64,000 nt of DNA from Marinoscillum sp040218045 (GCA_040218045.1 JAVJQA010000032.1:62001-126000); one strand, 5' to 3'. Counted from the first letter of the stretch, positions 8,714 to 16,911 are shown. Made by a program: numbers and translations. The notes: generated by a model not told the origin, from the sequence alone.

Positions 8714-8856
8714 TGCGTAGGACTTTTCCACATATGGGAAATTACTTCCACATTTTTAGTCAAGCCCAGCTTGCGCTTTTGCGCTATATGGGTACATTTT
8801 CTGGTTGGTATGGAGTTTGGCTCAATATCCTGAAACTCACATAAACTCCGATACTT

Positions 8857-9021
8857 ATGATACGATTAATCATCATTTTTCTAGTTATTGCTTTAATTGC
8901 TGCGCTCTTCGGGTTCGGGGGAATAGCGGCAGGAGCAACTGAAATTGCCCAAATTATTTTCTACATATTTTTAGTACTGCTTGTATTAGGCGTATTAGTC
9001 CGCTTACTCCGGGGGAGGTAA
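8857..9021 (+). CDS. DUF1328-family small membrane protein
   Basis: 54 residues, starting MIRLIIIFLVIALIAALFGF and ending LVRLLRGR. Two hydrophobic helices are separated by GFGGIAAGATEIAQI, which is the DUF1328 signature (small, doubly membrane-spanning proteins often found in stress operons). The ATG at 8857 is the only sensible start. It lies 143 nt after the sigma-54 regulator and is closed by a strong terminator at 9062. Function unknown. Confidence 0.85.
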   Translation: MIRLIIIFLVIALIAALFGFGGIAAGATEIAQIIFYIFLVLLVLGVLVRLLRGR

Positions 9022-9061
9022 GAAGCACATCCACTATGAAAACTCAATAATCCCTTGCTAA

Positions 9062-9090
9062 AAGAACGGGCTCGTCCCGTTCTTTTTTTT
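9062..9090 (+). terminator. rho-independent terminator after the DUF1328 gene
   Basis: Perfect 9-bp stem aagaacggg / cccgttctt with a 5-nt loop (9071-9075), then 8 T. It is the end of the regulator-DUF1328 region. Confidence 0.92.
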
Positions 9091-9149
9091 ACGTTGATCG
9101 GGTTTGGAACCCTGTCAGCGTGGTTATATTTGGTGTTAGATTAAATTTA

Positions 9150-9430
9150 GTCGCCTAAAGATAGATACCTTATTACCATCCAAGTTGTTGTTTTTTGTAG
9201 TGCTTGTATGAAGCTGTATGCTCGTCAATTCCCAGTCCAAAATCACTTTGAAAGAATACGACGATCCATCGCTCTCAGGCTATAAGAGTATAGTCTTCCA
9301 ACAACTACGAAGTTTGTTCCTTTTCCTATTCGGACATTTGTGTACCCATCTGGATCATTGATAATTCCGTTTTCTTGGGCAGATAGTTGACTAAAGTCAT
9401 AAATAGAATAAGTAAGTTGAGGTATTTCAT
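9150..9430 (-). pseudogene. frameshifted remnant of a secreted SH3-type protein
   Basis: ATG at 9430 begins a signal-peptide-like stretch, MKYLNLLILFMTLVNYL. The continuation expected after it, SAQENGIINDPDGYTNVRIG and then KGTNFVVVGRL, is in another frame, shifted within the codons for NYLP (near 9380). The motif INDPDGYTNVR-x-GKGT is typical of bacterial SH3 domains in secreted Bacteroidota proteins. After GRLY the frame degenerates and stops at 9243; protein-like residues continue in a third frame (SYSFKVILDWELTSI) toward 9150. The outer limits are approximate. Confidence 0.6.
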
Positions 9431-9448
9431 GTGAGTCAATACTGCCTA

Positions 9449-9925
9449 TTAGTTCGCTATTATGATAGTTCGGAATATCTCCAATGCAGTCTCTTCTGGC
9501 ATTGTTCCTGCGTAAAAAGTTAGGCTGTTGTCGTTTCCTAAGTTGGGAAAATGTACTGCCGTTCCGAAAGTGGTTGAATATCCAATATCTGCTTTTCTTC
9601 CGTTCACCTGTTGAGTTGTTAGGCGCCAATCTTCTGAAGTTAGGTCGTTTGAATACCAACCGAAATCAAATTCAAGGGAGTCAGTTCCATCAGTAATTAG
9701 GCCAACAAAGGAGTCAATGCCCTCTTGTTCTACATATTTAAATTTGTTGGGAGTTTGCAAAGAGAATCTACCAAGGTCAATGATATGTGAGTTGTCATCG
9801 ACTTTCTCATATCTCCGTTCACCGAGTTCAAAAAAGTCAGGTTCGATCATCATCATCCCAGATACTAAGGCTATCAGAATTATGGCAAGGGGAATTATGA
9901 AGTTTGTTCGTTTTAGTTCTCGCAT
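9449..9925 (-). CDS. hypothetical membrane-anchored protein
   Basis: The frame opens at 9961, but the ATG at 9925 (MRELKRTNFIIPLAIILIAL) starts directly before a single N-terminal membrane segment (about residues 9-26), so it is preferred (158 residues). The rest is a soluble domain with DLGRFSLQTPNKFKYVEQEG, SLEFDFGWYSNDL and MPEETALEIFRTIIIAN. No family is recognised. The topology suggests an exported domain tethered to the inner membrane. Its stop is 18 nt before the SH3 remnant, which was probably once the next gene of an operon. Confidence 0.6.
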   Translation of the reverse strand: MRELKRTNFIIPLAIILIALVSGMMMIEPDFFELGERRYEKVDDNSHIIDLGRFSLQTPNKFKYVEQEGIDSFVGLITDGTDSLEFDFGWYSNDLTSEDWRLTTQQVNGRKADIGYSTTFGTAVHFPNLGNDNSLTFYAGTMPEETALEIFRTIIIAN

Positions 9926-9961
9926 AGAAGAGTATTGCCGATAACAACAAATCAATAACAC

Positions 9962-10271
9962 GACTTTTGGTCATGTTATTTCACCGAACCTACCAAAATA
10001 TTCTATACCGGTCAACCTTTTCTCTACAGAAAATTCAATAAGCGTAGGGAGTCATCCTGTAGGGAGCTCATTGAGCCTGTGGAGGTATCTGGTTTTTGGC
10101 AGCGACCTTCTATTCGTCAAGATGTCTGGCGACATGACCGCAAGATGATAATTGTTTTAATGAAAGTCATTCCGTAGGGATCTCTTTGCGAAAACGAAAA
10201 TGGATTCGATGAGGCTTTATTTTGCTAATATGAGTCAAGAAGATGGGATATACTGTAAAATCAAATAGGTG
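9962..10271. other. 310-bp intergenic stretch, nothing recognised
   Basis: It separates two minus-strand genes. No ORF with a good start, no tRNA or rRNA signature and no terminator-grade hairpin were seen. It may hold the promoter of the membrane-anchored hypothetical gene. Confidence 0.4.
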
Positions 10272-11192
10272 TTAGCTTTTAAGTTTCGTCGTCCGGTTTA
10301 CATTGATCAGCACTGCGCTGACCAAGATGATGACCATGCCCAGAACCTGCTGAGAGGAGATGAGCTCATCGGCCAGGAGCCAACCTAAGAAGACTGCCAC
10401 CACGGGGTTGATGTAGGCATAGGTGCCCACTATCGCTGAAGGCTTTTGGTTGAGTAGCCAGGTGTAAGCAATGTAGGCTACTATGGAGCCGGCTATTGAC
10501 AAATAGACTACTGCACTCCATGCTTTTAGTGTTGCGGCATTGCTGTCATACGATTCTCCAAAGAGTAAACTCAATACTCCACTAAAGAGAAACCCGAATA
10601 GAAGCTGCCAGCCGAGGTTGCGATAGAGCGTACCCGGGGCAGGTCGGGAGCGGTTGTACAGTGTACCTACTACCCAGCACATCCCACCAATCAGGACTAC
10701 TATGGACGCTGTAAGCTGGAGCTGTATGGTTTCAGGGGGAAGTGGTTCGGCCAGTTTGTCCCGAAACAGGATCACGATCCCTGAGAATCCTAGCACCACG
10801 CCAATCAGGATATAAATGTTTTTGAAATAGAATGGCCAGTTGGCACGATCCATCACCACAAACCAAATGGGAAGGGTAGCTACCAGTACAGAGGCATAAC
10901 CTGAAGCAATGAATTGTTCGGACCAGATGAGCAAACCTTGTCCACCTACCAGCACCACTAGTCCGATGATCGCATTTTTGATGAGGGCACTTCGTCCCGG
11001 TAGTTTTTCACCTTTGAAGAGACTATAGCCTACCAACAGCACTCCTGCAATGAGAAATCGGATAGCTGCCATCATAAAAGGAGGGAAGCCTTCCAGGCCC
11101 ACTACTATCGCGAGATAGGTTGTACCCCACACCAGATAGATAGCCGCAAAAGCGAGAATAAGGAGCAGCACATAAGTGCGTGAGTTGGTCAT
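10272..11192 (-). CDS. EamA/DMT-superfamily transporter
   Basis: 306 residues and about ten hydrophobic helices in two EamA repeats (roughly 10-140 and 155-295). The repeat marks are YLVWGTTYLAIVVGLEGFPP, where WGT-x-Y is the typical EamA start, and SIVAYIAYTWLLNQKPSAIV followed by YINPVVAVFLGWLLADEL. Family members export amino acids, nucleosides or other metabolites at the inner membrane; the substrate is unknown. It is the last gene of a four-gene minus-strand operon with marR, GNAT and a YgjV-like gene; the ATG overlaps the preceding stop. Confidence 0.9.
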   Translation of the reverse strand: MTNSRTYVLLLILAFAAIYLVWGTTYLAIVVGLEGFPPFMMAAIRFLIAGVLLVGYSLFKGEKLPGRSALIKNAIIGLVVLVGGQGLLIWSEQFIASGYASVLVATLPIWFVVMDRANWPFYFKNIYILIGVVLGFSGIVILFRDKLAEPLPPETIQLQLTASIVVLIGGMCWVVGTLYNRSRPAPGTLYRNLGWQLLFGFLFSGVLSLLFGESYDSNAATLKAWSAVVYLSIAGSIVAYIAYTWLLNQKPSAIVGTYAYINPVVAVFLGWLLADELISSQQVLGMVIILVSAVLINVNRTTKLKS

Positions 11193-11410
11193 ACGGTTGA
11201 TTTTCTTTTGATTTTGATCAGGTGATAGGTATGTATTCCCATAAAGATTACACCTCCAAAGGCAATGGGGTAGGCCTCAATCATGACTCCATAGCAGATG
11301 TAAGTGGCGGCAGATAGGCCATGAATGATGCGAAGTTTTACCATGTTTTTATTGGCAATTGCTATCAGGCCCAAGGCAATGGCCAGGTATCCGATGATCT
11401 CAGCCATCAT
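11189..11410 (-). CDS. small inner-membrane protein, YgjV-like
   Basis: The frame opens at 11455, but ATGATGG at 11410 overlaps the TGA of the upstream GNAT gene, a coupled start, so the protein is 73 residues. It has about three hydrophobic segments (MMAEIIGYLAIALGLIAIA, a middle helix ending in CYGVMIEAYPIAFGG, and a last helix IFMGIHTYHLI). The pattern NKNMVKLRIIHGLSAATYIC resembles the YgjV-type inner-membrane family of unknown function. It may assist the EamA transporter next to it. Confidence 0.65.
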   Translation of the reverse strand: MMAEIIGYLAIALGLIAIANKNMVKLRIIHGLSAATYICYGVMIEAYPIAFGGVIFMGIHTYHLIKIKRKSTV

Positions 11411-11892
11411 AACACGAGCTCCATTCGGATGTTGCAGCGCGCATAAGGAGAGCATTCGTTAAGCGGCGCAGCTTTAAATCCTGTTTGAATGTAGAGGTTG
11501 ATCGCTGGCGTCAGTTTGGTGTTGGACTCCAGTACCACACTGTGCATGCCTTTGATCCGGCTATAAGCAATCGCGTGATGGATCAGCTTTTTGCCGATCT
11601 TCAAACCGCGATATTTATTGGTCACGCCCATCTTGGCAAGCTCATAAGTATCGGGTGTTTCCACAATCAGGGCAGCTGTACCCACTATCTCTTCACCTAA
11701 AGCAGCAAAGAAAATTTGTCCACCTTTGTCAATAATGTATTGTTGAGGAGCGTCGAGCATTTCCCGGTCATGGGGCTCCACTTCAAAATACTGGTTGAGC
11801 CATTCGTAATTGAGCCTGGCGAAATCAGGTGCGTACTGAGCGTCAAATTCTAGTATTCGCACAGTCAGGTCAGTAGGTGAAGGTGCATTCAT
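11407..11892 (-). CDS. GNAT-family N-acetyltransferase
   Basis: 161 residues. The acetyl-CoA binding motif A is ELAKMGVTNKYRGLKIGKKL (Q/R-x-x-G-x-G/A equivalent: R-GLKIGK), with the preceding strand IVGTAALIVET and the C-terminal motif INLYIQTGFKAAP. It transfers acetyl groups to an unknown amine substrate. MarR and GNAT genes are frequently paired or fused, and here the ATG overlaps the marR stop (ATGA). A role in detoxification together with the exporter is plausible, not proven. Confidence 0.9.
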   Translation of the reverse strand: MNAPSPTDLTVRILEFDAQYAPDFARLNYEWLNQYFEVEPHDREMLDAPQQYIIDKGGQIFFAALGEEIVGTAALIVETPDTYELAKMGVTNKYRGLKIGKKLIHHAIAYSRIKGMHSVVLESNTKLTPAINLYIQTGFKAAPLNECSPYARCNIRMELVL

Positions 11893-12374
11893 GGTTGTTT
11901 TTCGTTTAGTTTTTCCAATGTTCGTTCTCTAAATCCTTTGGTTCCAAAACGCTCCTCAATTAAGGTGAGAGCATTCATGATTTCGGTTCCAGCAATAGCG
12001 TCAATTACTCCTTGCTCTCCCGCATTCCAGATATTTTCAAATTCGGGCATTTTGTCTATTGCCTTTTCCGAAAGGCCCAACAAGCGCCTGCGACTGTCAT
12101 CCATACATTGAGCGGATATCAAATAGCCGGCTTTGATCATTTTATTGGTGAGGGTGATGATGGATGGGTGTGCCATTCCAACACGCTCGGAAATTTCCAT
12201 TACTGAGAGTTTTCCTTCACGTTTCAGCAGCCTGAAAATCACGTACCAGTTTGGTTCAATATCCAGTCCGAGTTGTTTGTACATCTTTTTCCCATCATGC
12301 ATCAAGGCGTCGCTTATCCGCTTCAATCGCATGGTAAATCCAAGACATCCCAGCTCTTTTGCAAAGTCTTCCAT
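11889..12374 (-). CDS. MarR-family transcriptional regulator
   Basis: 161 residues. The winged HTH at about residues 45-110 contains WYVIFRLLKREGKLSVMEIS, ERVGMAHPSIITLTNKMI and DDSRRRLLGLS (wing). Long N- and C-terminal helices serve dimerisation. It is first in an operon with GNAT, YgjV-like and EamA genes. Two identical 18-bp sequences lie 8 and 40 nt upstream of the ATG, which suggests autoregulation. The inducer is unknown. Confidence 0.92.
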   Translation of the reverse strand: MEDFAKELGCLGFTMRLKRISDALMHDGKKMYKQLGLDIEPNWYVIFRLLKREGKLSVMEISERVGMAHPSIITLTNKMIKAGYLISAQCMDDSRRRLLGLSEKAIDKMPEFENIWNAGEQGVIDAIAGTEIMNALTLIEERFGTKGFRERTLEKLNEKQP

Positions 12375-12381
12375 TAATTAA

Positions 12382-12431
12382 GTAGTTGTCTACATAAATA
12401 TAGAAATTATTACGTAGTTGTCTACATAAAT
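12382..12431 (-). promoter_or_regulatory. tandem operator of the MarR operon
   Basis: The 18-bp sequence GTAGTTGTCTACATAAAT occurs twice, at 12382-12399 and 12414-12431, a 32-bp period (about three helical turns). Each copy contains the inverted repeat GTAG-TTGT-CTAC. The first copy is only 7 nt from the marR ATG. Autoregulation by the MarR protein is the natural reading. Confidence 0.75.
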
Positions 12432-12485
12432 GTTTGAAATAATCTTCAGGTAGGGGATTATACGTCCAGATGGGTAATTTTTTCT

Positions 12486-12608
12486 TCAATGAGAGAAATC
12501 CACTCTCTTACCATTTACGGTAATTCGAGCATATAATGGTACATTCCCGTCTTTGTTTCTTGTGCCATTGATATAAAACTGGGTGTTGAAGGTCGTTCTT
12601 GCGTTCAT
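12486..12608 (-). pseudogene. N-terminal fragment of a tyrosine integrase
   Basis: A 40-codon frame reads MNARTTFNTQFYINGTRNKD, then GNVPLYARITVNGKRVDFS before a stop. This matches the Arm DNA-binding start of Bacteroidota tyrosine recombinases (F-x-I-x-x-x-x-x-x-x-G-x-x-P-I/L-Y-x-R-I-T-V-x-G-K-R). The core-binding and catalytic domains are absent; the marR operators begin 55 nt further on. It is a leftover of a mobile element. Confidence 0.7.
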
Positions 12609-12752
12609 GACTTTCGCTTTTAATCTCTCGATCTGGAATAGAATTATCCAAAGGAAAGGCGAGCCAGCATCAAGTTAAGTTAACAATTGGATGAATTGAA
12701 TTAGTTAAGCCGATAATTATGATTTAGGTAGCAAGATGGATTAAAGTTGTTT

Positions 12753-13024
12753 TCATAATTTCTCACTCATCTCACGAATTAGCTCATCAATGTGTTCGGC
12801 AACTAGGACCGAGGGTTCTGATTGATTGTTTAATATTGAATCAACTTGCAGAACATCTCCTGTTCAAATTTGAGGTTCTTTTGTCGAGTATATTGAAGAG
12901 CATTTTTAATGTGTAATTTCTGTAATCCAACAAACTCATCTGAAGGACGAATTTTACACTTTATCTGATAAACTCGCCTATCATTTCGAACCCCAACAAT
13001 TCGGGAAACCAGCCAATTTGACAA
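12753..13024 (-). pseudogene. frameshifted remnant of an unknown small gene
   Basis: A frame from a TTG at 13024 reads SNWLVSRIVGVRNDRRVYQI and later RQKNLKFEQEMFCKLIQY before stopping at 12830. From about the same point another frame continues as VDSILNNQSEPSVLVAEHID and ELIREMSEKL to a stop at 12753. Both halves look like real protein, so one base change has split an original gene. No ATG is visible. The family is not recognised. Confidence 0.45.
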
Positions 13025-13140
13025 TAAAATTTAAGAACGAAGTTAAGAGAACCTTCGTTTCAATATTTGATCGAGTTTACCCAACATTCAAGAGTTCGTA
13101 GGGCATTGTCGGATTCTCAACTTTTACATTCCTGCGAAGT

Positions 13141-13359
13141 ATGTACGCAGAACTGGTGATTTTGATGTTTTTCGTAATATTTCTGATTGACCCTGAACTC
13201 CAGGAATATCGACTTGTTACTATCGCTGGATTCATCGTTCTAACTCTTTTGACTGTGCTAAAACATAGCCGGGTCAAGAAGAGGATTCAATTCATGAACG
13301 AGGAAATAACTCGAATCTTAACAGAATGCAAGCGATATGCGAATGGCCAAACTGGTTAA
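13141..13359 (+). CDS. possible small membrane protein
   Basis: 72 residues with ATG at 13141. Two hydrophobic segments (LVILMFFVIFLI and LVTIAGFIVLTLLTVL) are followed by a charged tail (RVKKRIQFMNEEITRILTEC). It has no recognised family and lies in a stretch rich in gene remnants, so it may be a chance frame or a remnant. Confidence 0.35.
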   Translation: MYAELVILMFFVIFLIDPELQEYRLVTIAGFIVLTLLTVLKHSRVKKRIQFMNEEITRILTECKRYANGQTG

Positions 13360-13676
13360 CTGTTACTTTTGTCCAACTCGTGGAGATGATAGTTGGAAAT
13401 ATACTCCCTTCTTTATTTACAGTTACTATATGTTAGGGAACCGGATAATTGTGAAGAAAAAGCAATAAATGTAGATCCATACGATGAATGCAATGGATAC
13501 ACACGATCTGATGAAGATGGATTGGTAATATACACGTATATTATAACTGAAGACGATTACAACAATGCCGAACCTATTGATGGATAGCTTTATAGCTACT
13601 AATCGAGTGGATGGCCGATGAGCGATTAAGCCCACCGAAGCACCCTTGGAAGGGCCAGCCTGGTCGCGGACGGCTC

Positions 13677-13765
13677 AATGCTATTAAGTTAGGTCCTTTT
13701 TGTCCCTCTTCAGGAGAGGGATTAAGGGAGAGGATATTTTTCCACCATCTTAACTTAATAGCATT
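13677..13765. repeat. 89-bp palindromic element (MITE-like)
   Basis: Perfect 15-bp terminal inverted repeats: AATGCTATTAAGTTA at 13677-13691 and its reverse complement at 13751-13765. The interior has a second, imperfect dyad (ccctcttcaggagaggg and neighbours). Copies of GCGGACGGC lie on the left side (13666) and twice on the right (from about 13767), compatible with target-site duplication or a nested repeat. Confidence 0.6.
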
Positions 13766-13841
13766 GGCGGACGGCTAGTCGCGGACGGCCCAACTTGACC
13801 TGCGCAGCCTTCAGTGAACGAAACTGATAAAAGATCGGTGA

Positions 13842-14033
13842 GACAGCAGTTCTGATTGGTTTCGCCTTATTGTATCTGGCAAATCAGGAGCTAATGTGCT
13901 CAGTAAAGCTGATCAGATCGAAATTGATAAATTGGCAAAAGAATCCAAAGCAAATTGGTGGAAGGAAAACAAGCACCGATTTGTTAATTGCTGTATTACT
14001 TTTGAAGTACAGAAGCAGACGAAGAGACCATAA
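13842..14033 (+). pseudogene. C-terminal remnant of an unknown gene
   Basis: An open 63-codon stretch without a start codon, following a TGA, reads SDWFRLIVSGKSGANVLSKA, then EIDKLAKESKANWWKENKHR and FVNCCITFEVQKQTKRP before TAA. Its composition is protein-like and it is followed directly by a terminator hairpin, as an authentic gene end would be. The 5' part is lost. The family is not recognised. Confidence 0.4.
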
Positions 14034-14062
14034 AAAAAGGCAGGACTTGCGCCCTGCCTTTC
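14034..14062. terminator. bidirectional terminator
   Basis: Stem aaaggcagg / cctgccttt with a 7-8 nt loop; A-rich on the left and ending in TTT. It closes the minus-strand IPT/TIG gene, whose stop is at 14091, and also the remnant on the plus strand. Confidence 0.75.
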
Positions 14063-14090
14063 AAATTACTCATTGAGGAAAAAATGAAAA

Positions 14091-15365
14091 TTACTCAGGA
14101 TAGCTATATGGGCCACCTACAGTTATGATCGCATTGTCAAAACTTTGTGTGTAGAGAATTCCACCATCTGCTTCAGTTACCTGCACACCGGCAGTCCCGC
14201 CAGAACCGTAGTTTCTTCTCACCGCAATACCGAATCGCTGCATGTCTGTGTATGCAAACGTCCCCAGTGCAGCGTCATCATCAAAAAGAGCTGCTGGAAT
14301 AGACAAGTTCCACCATCCATTAGCGCCAGCTTCATATCCTAATTCCGCCAGTTCTGTTGGAGTAGGTACAAATTCATAGTCATCTCCATCAAATCTCAAT
14401 CTCAACCCGAAAAGGGCACCATCATAATCTGCTGGTAGATCACCTACATGAATCTGAACGTTAAAGTAAATATCATTTTCAGAAGCACCTGAGAAGAACT
14501 CAGCATAAGTCCCTGCTTCCAGAGCTGATGAATTCTGAACAATAGTTGCGTAGTTTCCGGAAATGTCCGTAGAGCTGAATCCTTCGAAATGGAAGAAGTT
14601 GTTGTCAATTGATTCCGGAAGTCCAAGAGATGCTGACATTACCGTTGCATCATCGGATGTGCCATAGATCGTAGATTCCTCAGGATCTGGAGAACCAGTA
14701 AACATACCAGTTTGCTCACCATCAAAAGTCATGGTCAATTCAGTCATCATTTTGAAGACATAAAAAGCTACTGCGTCGGTAGAAGTTGTATTGGTACCAC
14801 CATCATTGACAATGGTTAGTGAAGTCAAACCTGTAGCTGCGCCTTCAGGAATTGTTATTTCTACAGAGGTTTCAGAAGTACCCACGATCGTGGCTTCTAC
14901 ATCACCAACTTTCACAGAAGACACAGTCATCATTTCCGTACCATTGATGGTTACATTGTCACCTGCTTTTCCAGATACTGGAGTTACAGAGGAAACAGTT
15001 ACCGCACCTACCACAATTACAGTGAAATCTCCTGTGCTTTGACCTAGTCCACCTTCCGTTCTCACAGAAACCTTACCTGTGGTAGCACCTTCAGGTACTG
15101 TGGCTACAAGTTCAGTTGCGGAGTTGGAAACAATTGTCCCGGCCACAGAACCGAACGTTACAGCCGTGGCTCCATCTAAATCAGTGCCAGTAATCGTTAC
15201 ATTATCTCCGGGCTCTCCGCTATCAGGAGAAAACGATAGCACCACAGGGATTCTCGGATCGTCTCCACCTTCATCTTCTCCACAGCTTGCCAGATATAAG
15301 CCAGTCGTTGCCAGTAAAGCAACGAAGCAAATGTTTTTAAATAGTCTTTTTGTTTGCATAATCAT
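14091..15365 (-). CDS. IPT/TIG-domain lipoprotein of the pectin locus
   Basis: 424 residues; lipobox LASC (Cys near 28) after a membrane segment. A second ATG, 6 nt in (15359), is also possible. Two IPT/TIG Ig-like domains follow: VVLSFSPDSGEPGDNVTITG (about 40-115) and VSSVTPVSGKAGDNVTINGT (about 122-200). The C-terminal 220 residues (TELTMTFDGEQTGMFTGSPD, then FGLRLRFDGDDYEFVP and RFGIAVRRNYGSGGTAG) are a beta-rich domain I do not recognise, possibly carbohydrate-binding. Such proteins act as surface glycan-binding lipoproteins in Sus-type loci. It is divergent from the first DUF4861 gene. Function is inferred. Confidence 0.75.
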   Translation of the reverse strand: MIMQTKRLFKNICFVALLATTGLYLASCGEDEGGDDPRIPVVLSFSPDSGEPGDNVTITGTDLDGATAVTFGSVAGTIVSNSATELVATVPEGATTGKVSVRTEGGLGQSTGDFTVIVVGAVTVSSVTPVSGKAGDNVTINGTEMMTVSSVKVGDVEATIVGTSETSVEITIPEGAATGLTSLTIVNDGGTNTTSTDAVAFYVFKMMTELTMTFDGEQTGMFTGSPDPEESTIYGTSDDATVMSASLGLPESIDNNFFHFEGFSSTDISGNYATIVQNSSALEAGTYAEFFSGASENDIYFNVQIHVGDLPADYDGALFGLRLRFDGDDYEFVPTPTELAELGYEAGANGWWNLSIPAALFDDDAALGTFAYTDMQRFGIAVRRNYGSGGTAGVQVTEADGGILYTQSFDNAIITVGGPYSYPE

Positions 15366-15564
15366 TCTCGTTTGTTGTTAAATCGTGACTATGCATAATT
15401 AGCGGGATCATGATACTCAATTATCCAGAATAAGGGGTCATAAAGTACAAATGACAAGGTGGGAATTGTGTTGAGAGGTGCCTTAGGGTTCAATAAAATC
15501 CAGAAATTCGGGATTTTTGATAATTGAATGGCGATTTATCCTGTTTGTATTGCGAGTTCACTAA

Positions 15565-15585
15565 ACTGTGTATAAATTACACAGT
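15565..15585. promoter_or_regulatory. 21-bp palindromic operator upstream of the DUF4861-uxuBA run
   Basis: Perfect 8-bp arms ACTGTGTA / TACACAGT around TAAAT. The 17-nt core GTGTATAAATTACACAG is repeated exactly at 45776-45792 in front of kduI. It ends 13 nt before the DUF4861 ATG, a position suited to repression. The candidate binder is the NrtR-like regulator encoded at 45098. Confidence 0.7.
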
Positions 15586-15598
15586 AAATAACAAAGCT

Positions 15599-16810
15599 AT
15601 GAATCGTCAACCTTTTTTAATCCTTGGGGCATTGATATTGCTGACTGCTTGCGGTCAACAACCCACCCTTGTCATTTCAAACAAAGAAGATTATCCGGTT
15701 TATGGTAAAAGGATCATCGTTGACGCTTCTGAGGTCACAGGTCTGTCTACAACCTATTTTAAACTCAGCTATGGCGGAAATGAATTGCCCGTACAGTTTG
15801 ATGATTTGGATAATGATGGAACTTGGGATGAGGTAGTGTTTGAACTTGATTTTGCAGAGAATGAAGCAATCACCTTAACCATTAGTCCATCCGAAATTGT
15901 ACCGGATTACCCTCAGCAAACCAACGTCTACCTTGGTGTTAGCCCGGAGCGCAACGATCAGTTCGGTGAAGTGGAAGCTGCAAAGCGGCCAAAATCCCAT
16001 GTTGCCCAGAGCACTCCTTATTTATATCAATATGAAGGACCTGGATGGGAGAGTGAATTGGTAGCATTCAGAAGTTACTTTGACAGCCGCAACGGTAAAG
16101 ACATTTTCGGAAAAACCACTCCGCAGTTATACGTATCAAAAATTGGTCTTGGTGACAATTACCATGAACTCTCGGATTGGGGAATGGATGTATTAAAAGT
16201 GGGCAACTCTTTAGGGTCAGGAGCACTGGCCATATTGAAAAACGATTCGTTGTATCGATTGGGGGAAACCGATCAGGCTGAATTCAAAGCGATTACCGAA
16301 GGGCCGGTCAGGGCCATCATGGAGCTTAAGTATACTGGATGGGATGTAGCAGGAATTAGTTATGACCTTACCGAAACCATTGAAATATGGGCCGGAAAAC
16401 GGTCTTTTACCAGCAGAATTGTTCTCACGGGAGGGAGTGAGCTGGATACCCTGGTTACGGGCATAGTGGACTTGAAGAAAGTTGAACAGGCTGAACTGGA
16501 GGCTACAGGCTTTCAGGTAATGTATACCCATGGTAAGCAAAGTGAGAATGAAGACGTGTTGGGTATGGGTATATTGGTTAAGGATTCCAATTGGCTTGGA
16601 TTTGATCAAGCTCCTGAAAGCGGGGAAGGAGTCACCAATACCTATACAGCATTGTTAAAGTCGTCCAACGATCTTTATACATTTCATTTTTTCGCGGGCT
16701 GGGAGTTGGAGCATGCTGACTTTGCTTCCAAAGAGAAGTTTCAGGAAGCACTCGTGAAAGAGGCAGATTGTTTGAATGCAAATGTCAGTGTTCTATTCAA
16801 TATTAAGTAA
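15599..16810 (+). CDS. DUF4861-family lipoprotein, pectin-locus enzyme candidate
   Basis: The frame opens at 15524, but the ATG at 15599 gives a clean SPII signal (MNRQPFLILGALILLTAC), so the protein is 403 residues. The family signature is YEGPGWESELVAFRSYFDSR, NGKDIFGK, then NYHELSDWGMDVLKVGNSLG. DUF4861 proteins are repeatedly found in uronate-polysaccharide loci, but their activity is not established to my knowledge. The conserved His, Asp and Glu of the HEL-x-DWGMD block could be catalytic. It lies 13 nt after the palindrome and about 100 nt before uxuB. A paralogue sits at 26918. Confidence 0.85.
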   Translation: MNRQPFLILGALILLTACGQQPTLVISNKEDYPVYGKRIIVDASEVTGLSTTYFKLSYGGNELPVQFDDLDNDGTWDEVVFELDFAENEAITLTISPSEIVPDYPQQTNVYLGVSPERNDQFGEVEAAKRPKSHVAQSTPYLYQYEGPGWESELVAFRSYFDSRNGKDIFGKTTPQLYVSKIGLGDNYHELSDWGMDVLKVGNSLGSGALAILKNDSLYRLGETDQAEFKAITEGPVRAIMELKYTGWDVAGISYDLTETIEIWAGKRSFTSRIVLTGGSELDTLVTGIVDLKKVEQAELEATGFQVMYTHGKQSENEDVLGMGILVKDSNWLGFDQAPESGEGVTNTYTALLKSSNDLYTFHFFAGWELEHADFASKEKFQEALVKEADCLNANVSVLFNIK

Positions 16811-16911
16811 TTAAAGTGGTTTAGGTGTAAGAATTGGTGGGAGCCTAATTATTTAGTTGTATTCCAGTGTATTTCTGGGGCTTCCATCTTTCTTACTAAT
16901 CAATAGAAAAT

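Noticed and set aside
8806..8821. Sigma-54-like promoter TGGTATGGAGTTTGGC before the DUF1328 gene
   Set aside because: GG and GC are 11 bp apart instead of the strict 10 bp.
13393..13587. 64-codon ORF with acidic tail
   Set aside because: First part is poor, start uncertain, no family and no operon context; lies in remnant DNA.
14791..15381. Antisense ORFs over the IPT/TIG gene
   Set aside because: Composition mirrors the Val/Thr/Gly-rich sense gene; no start context or family.
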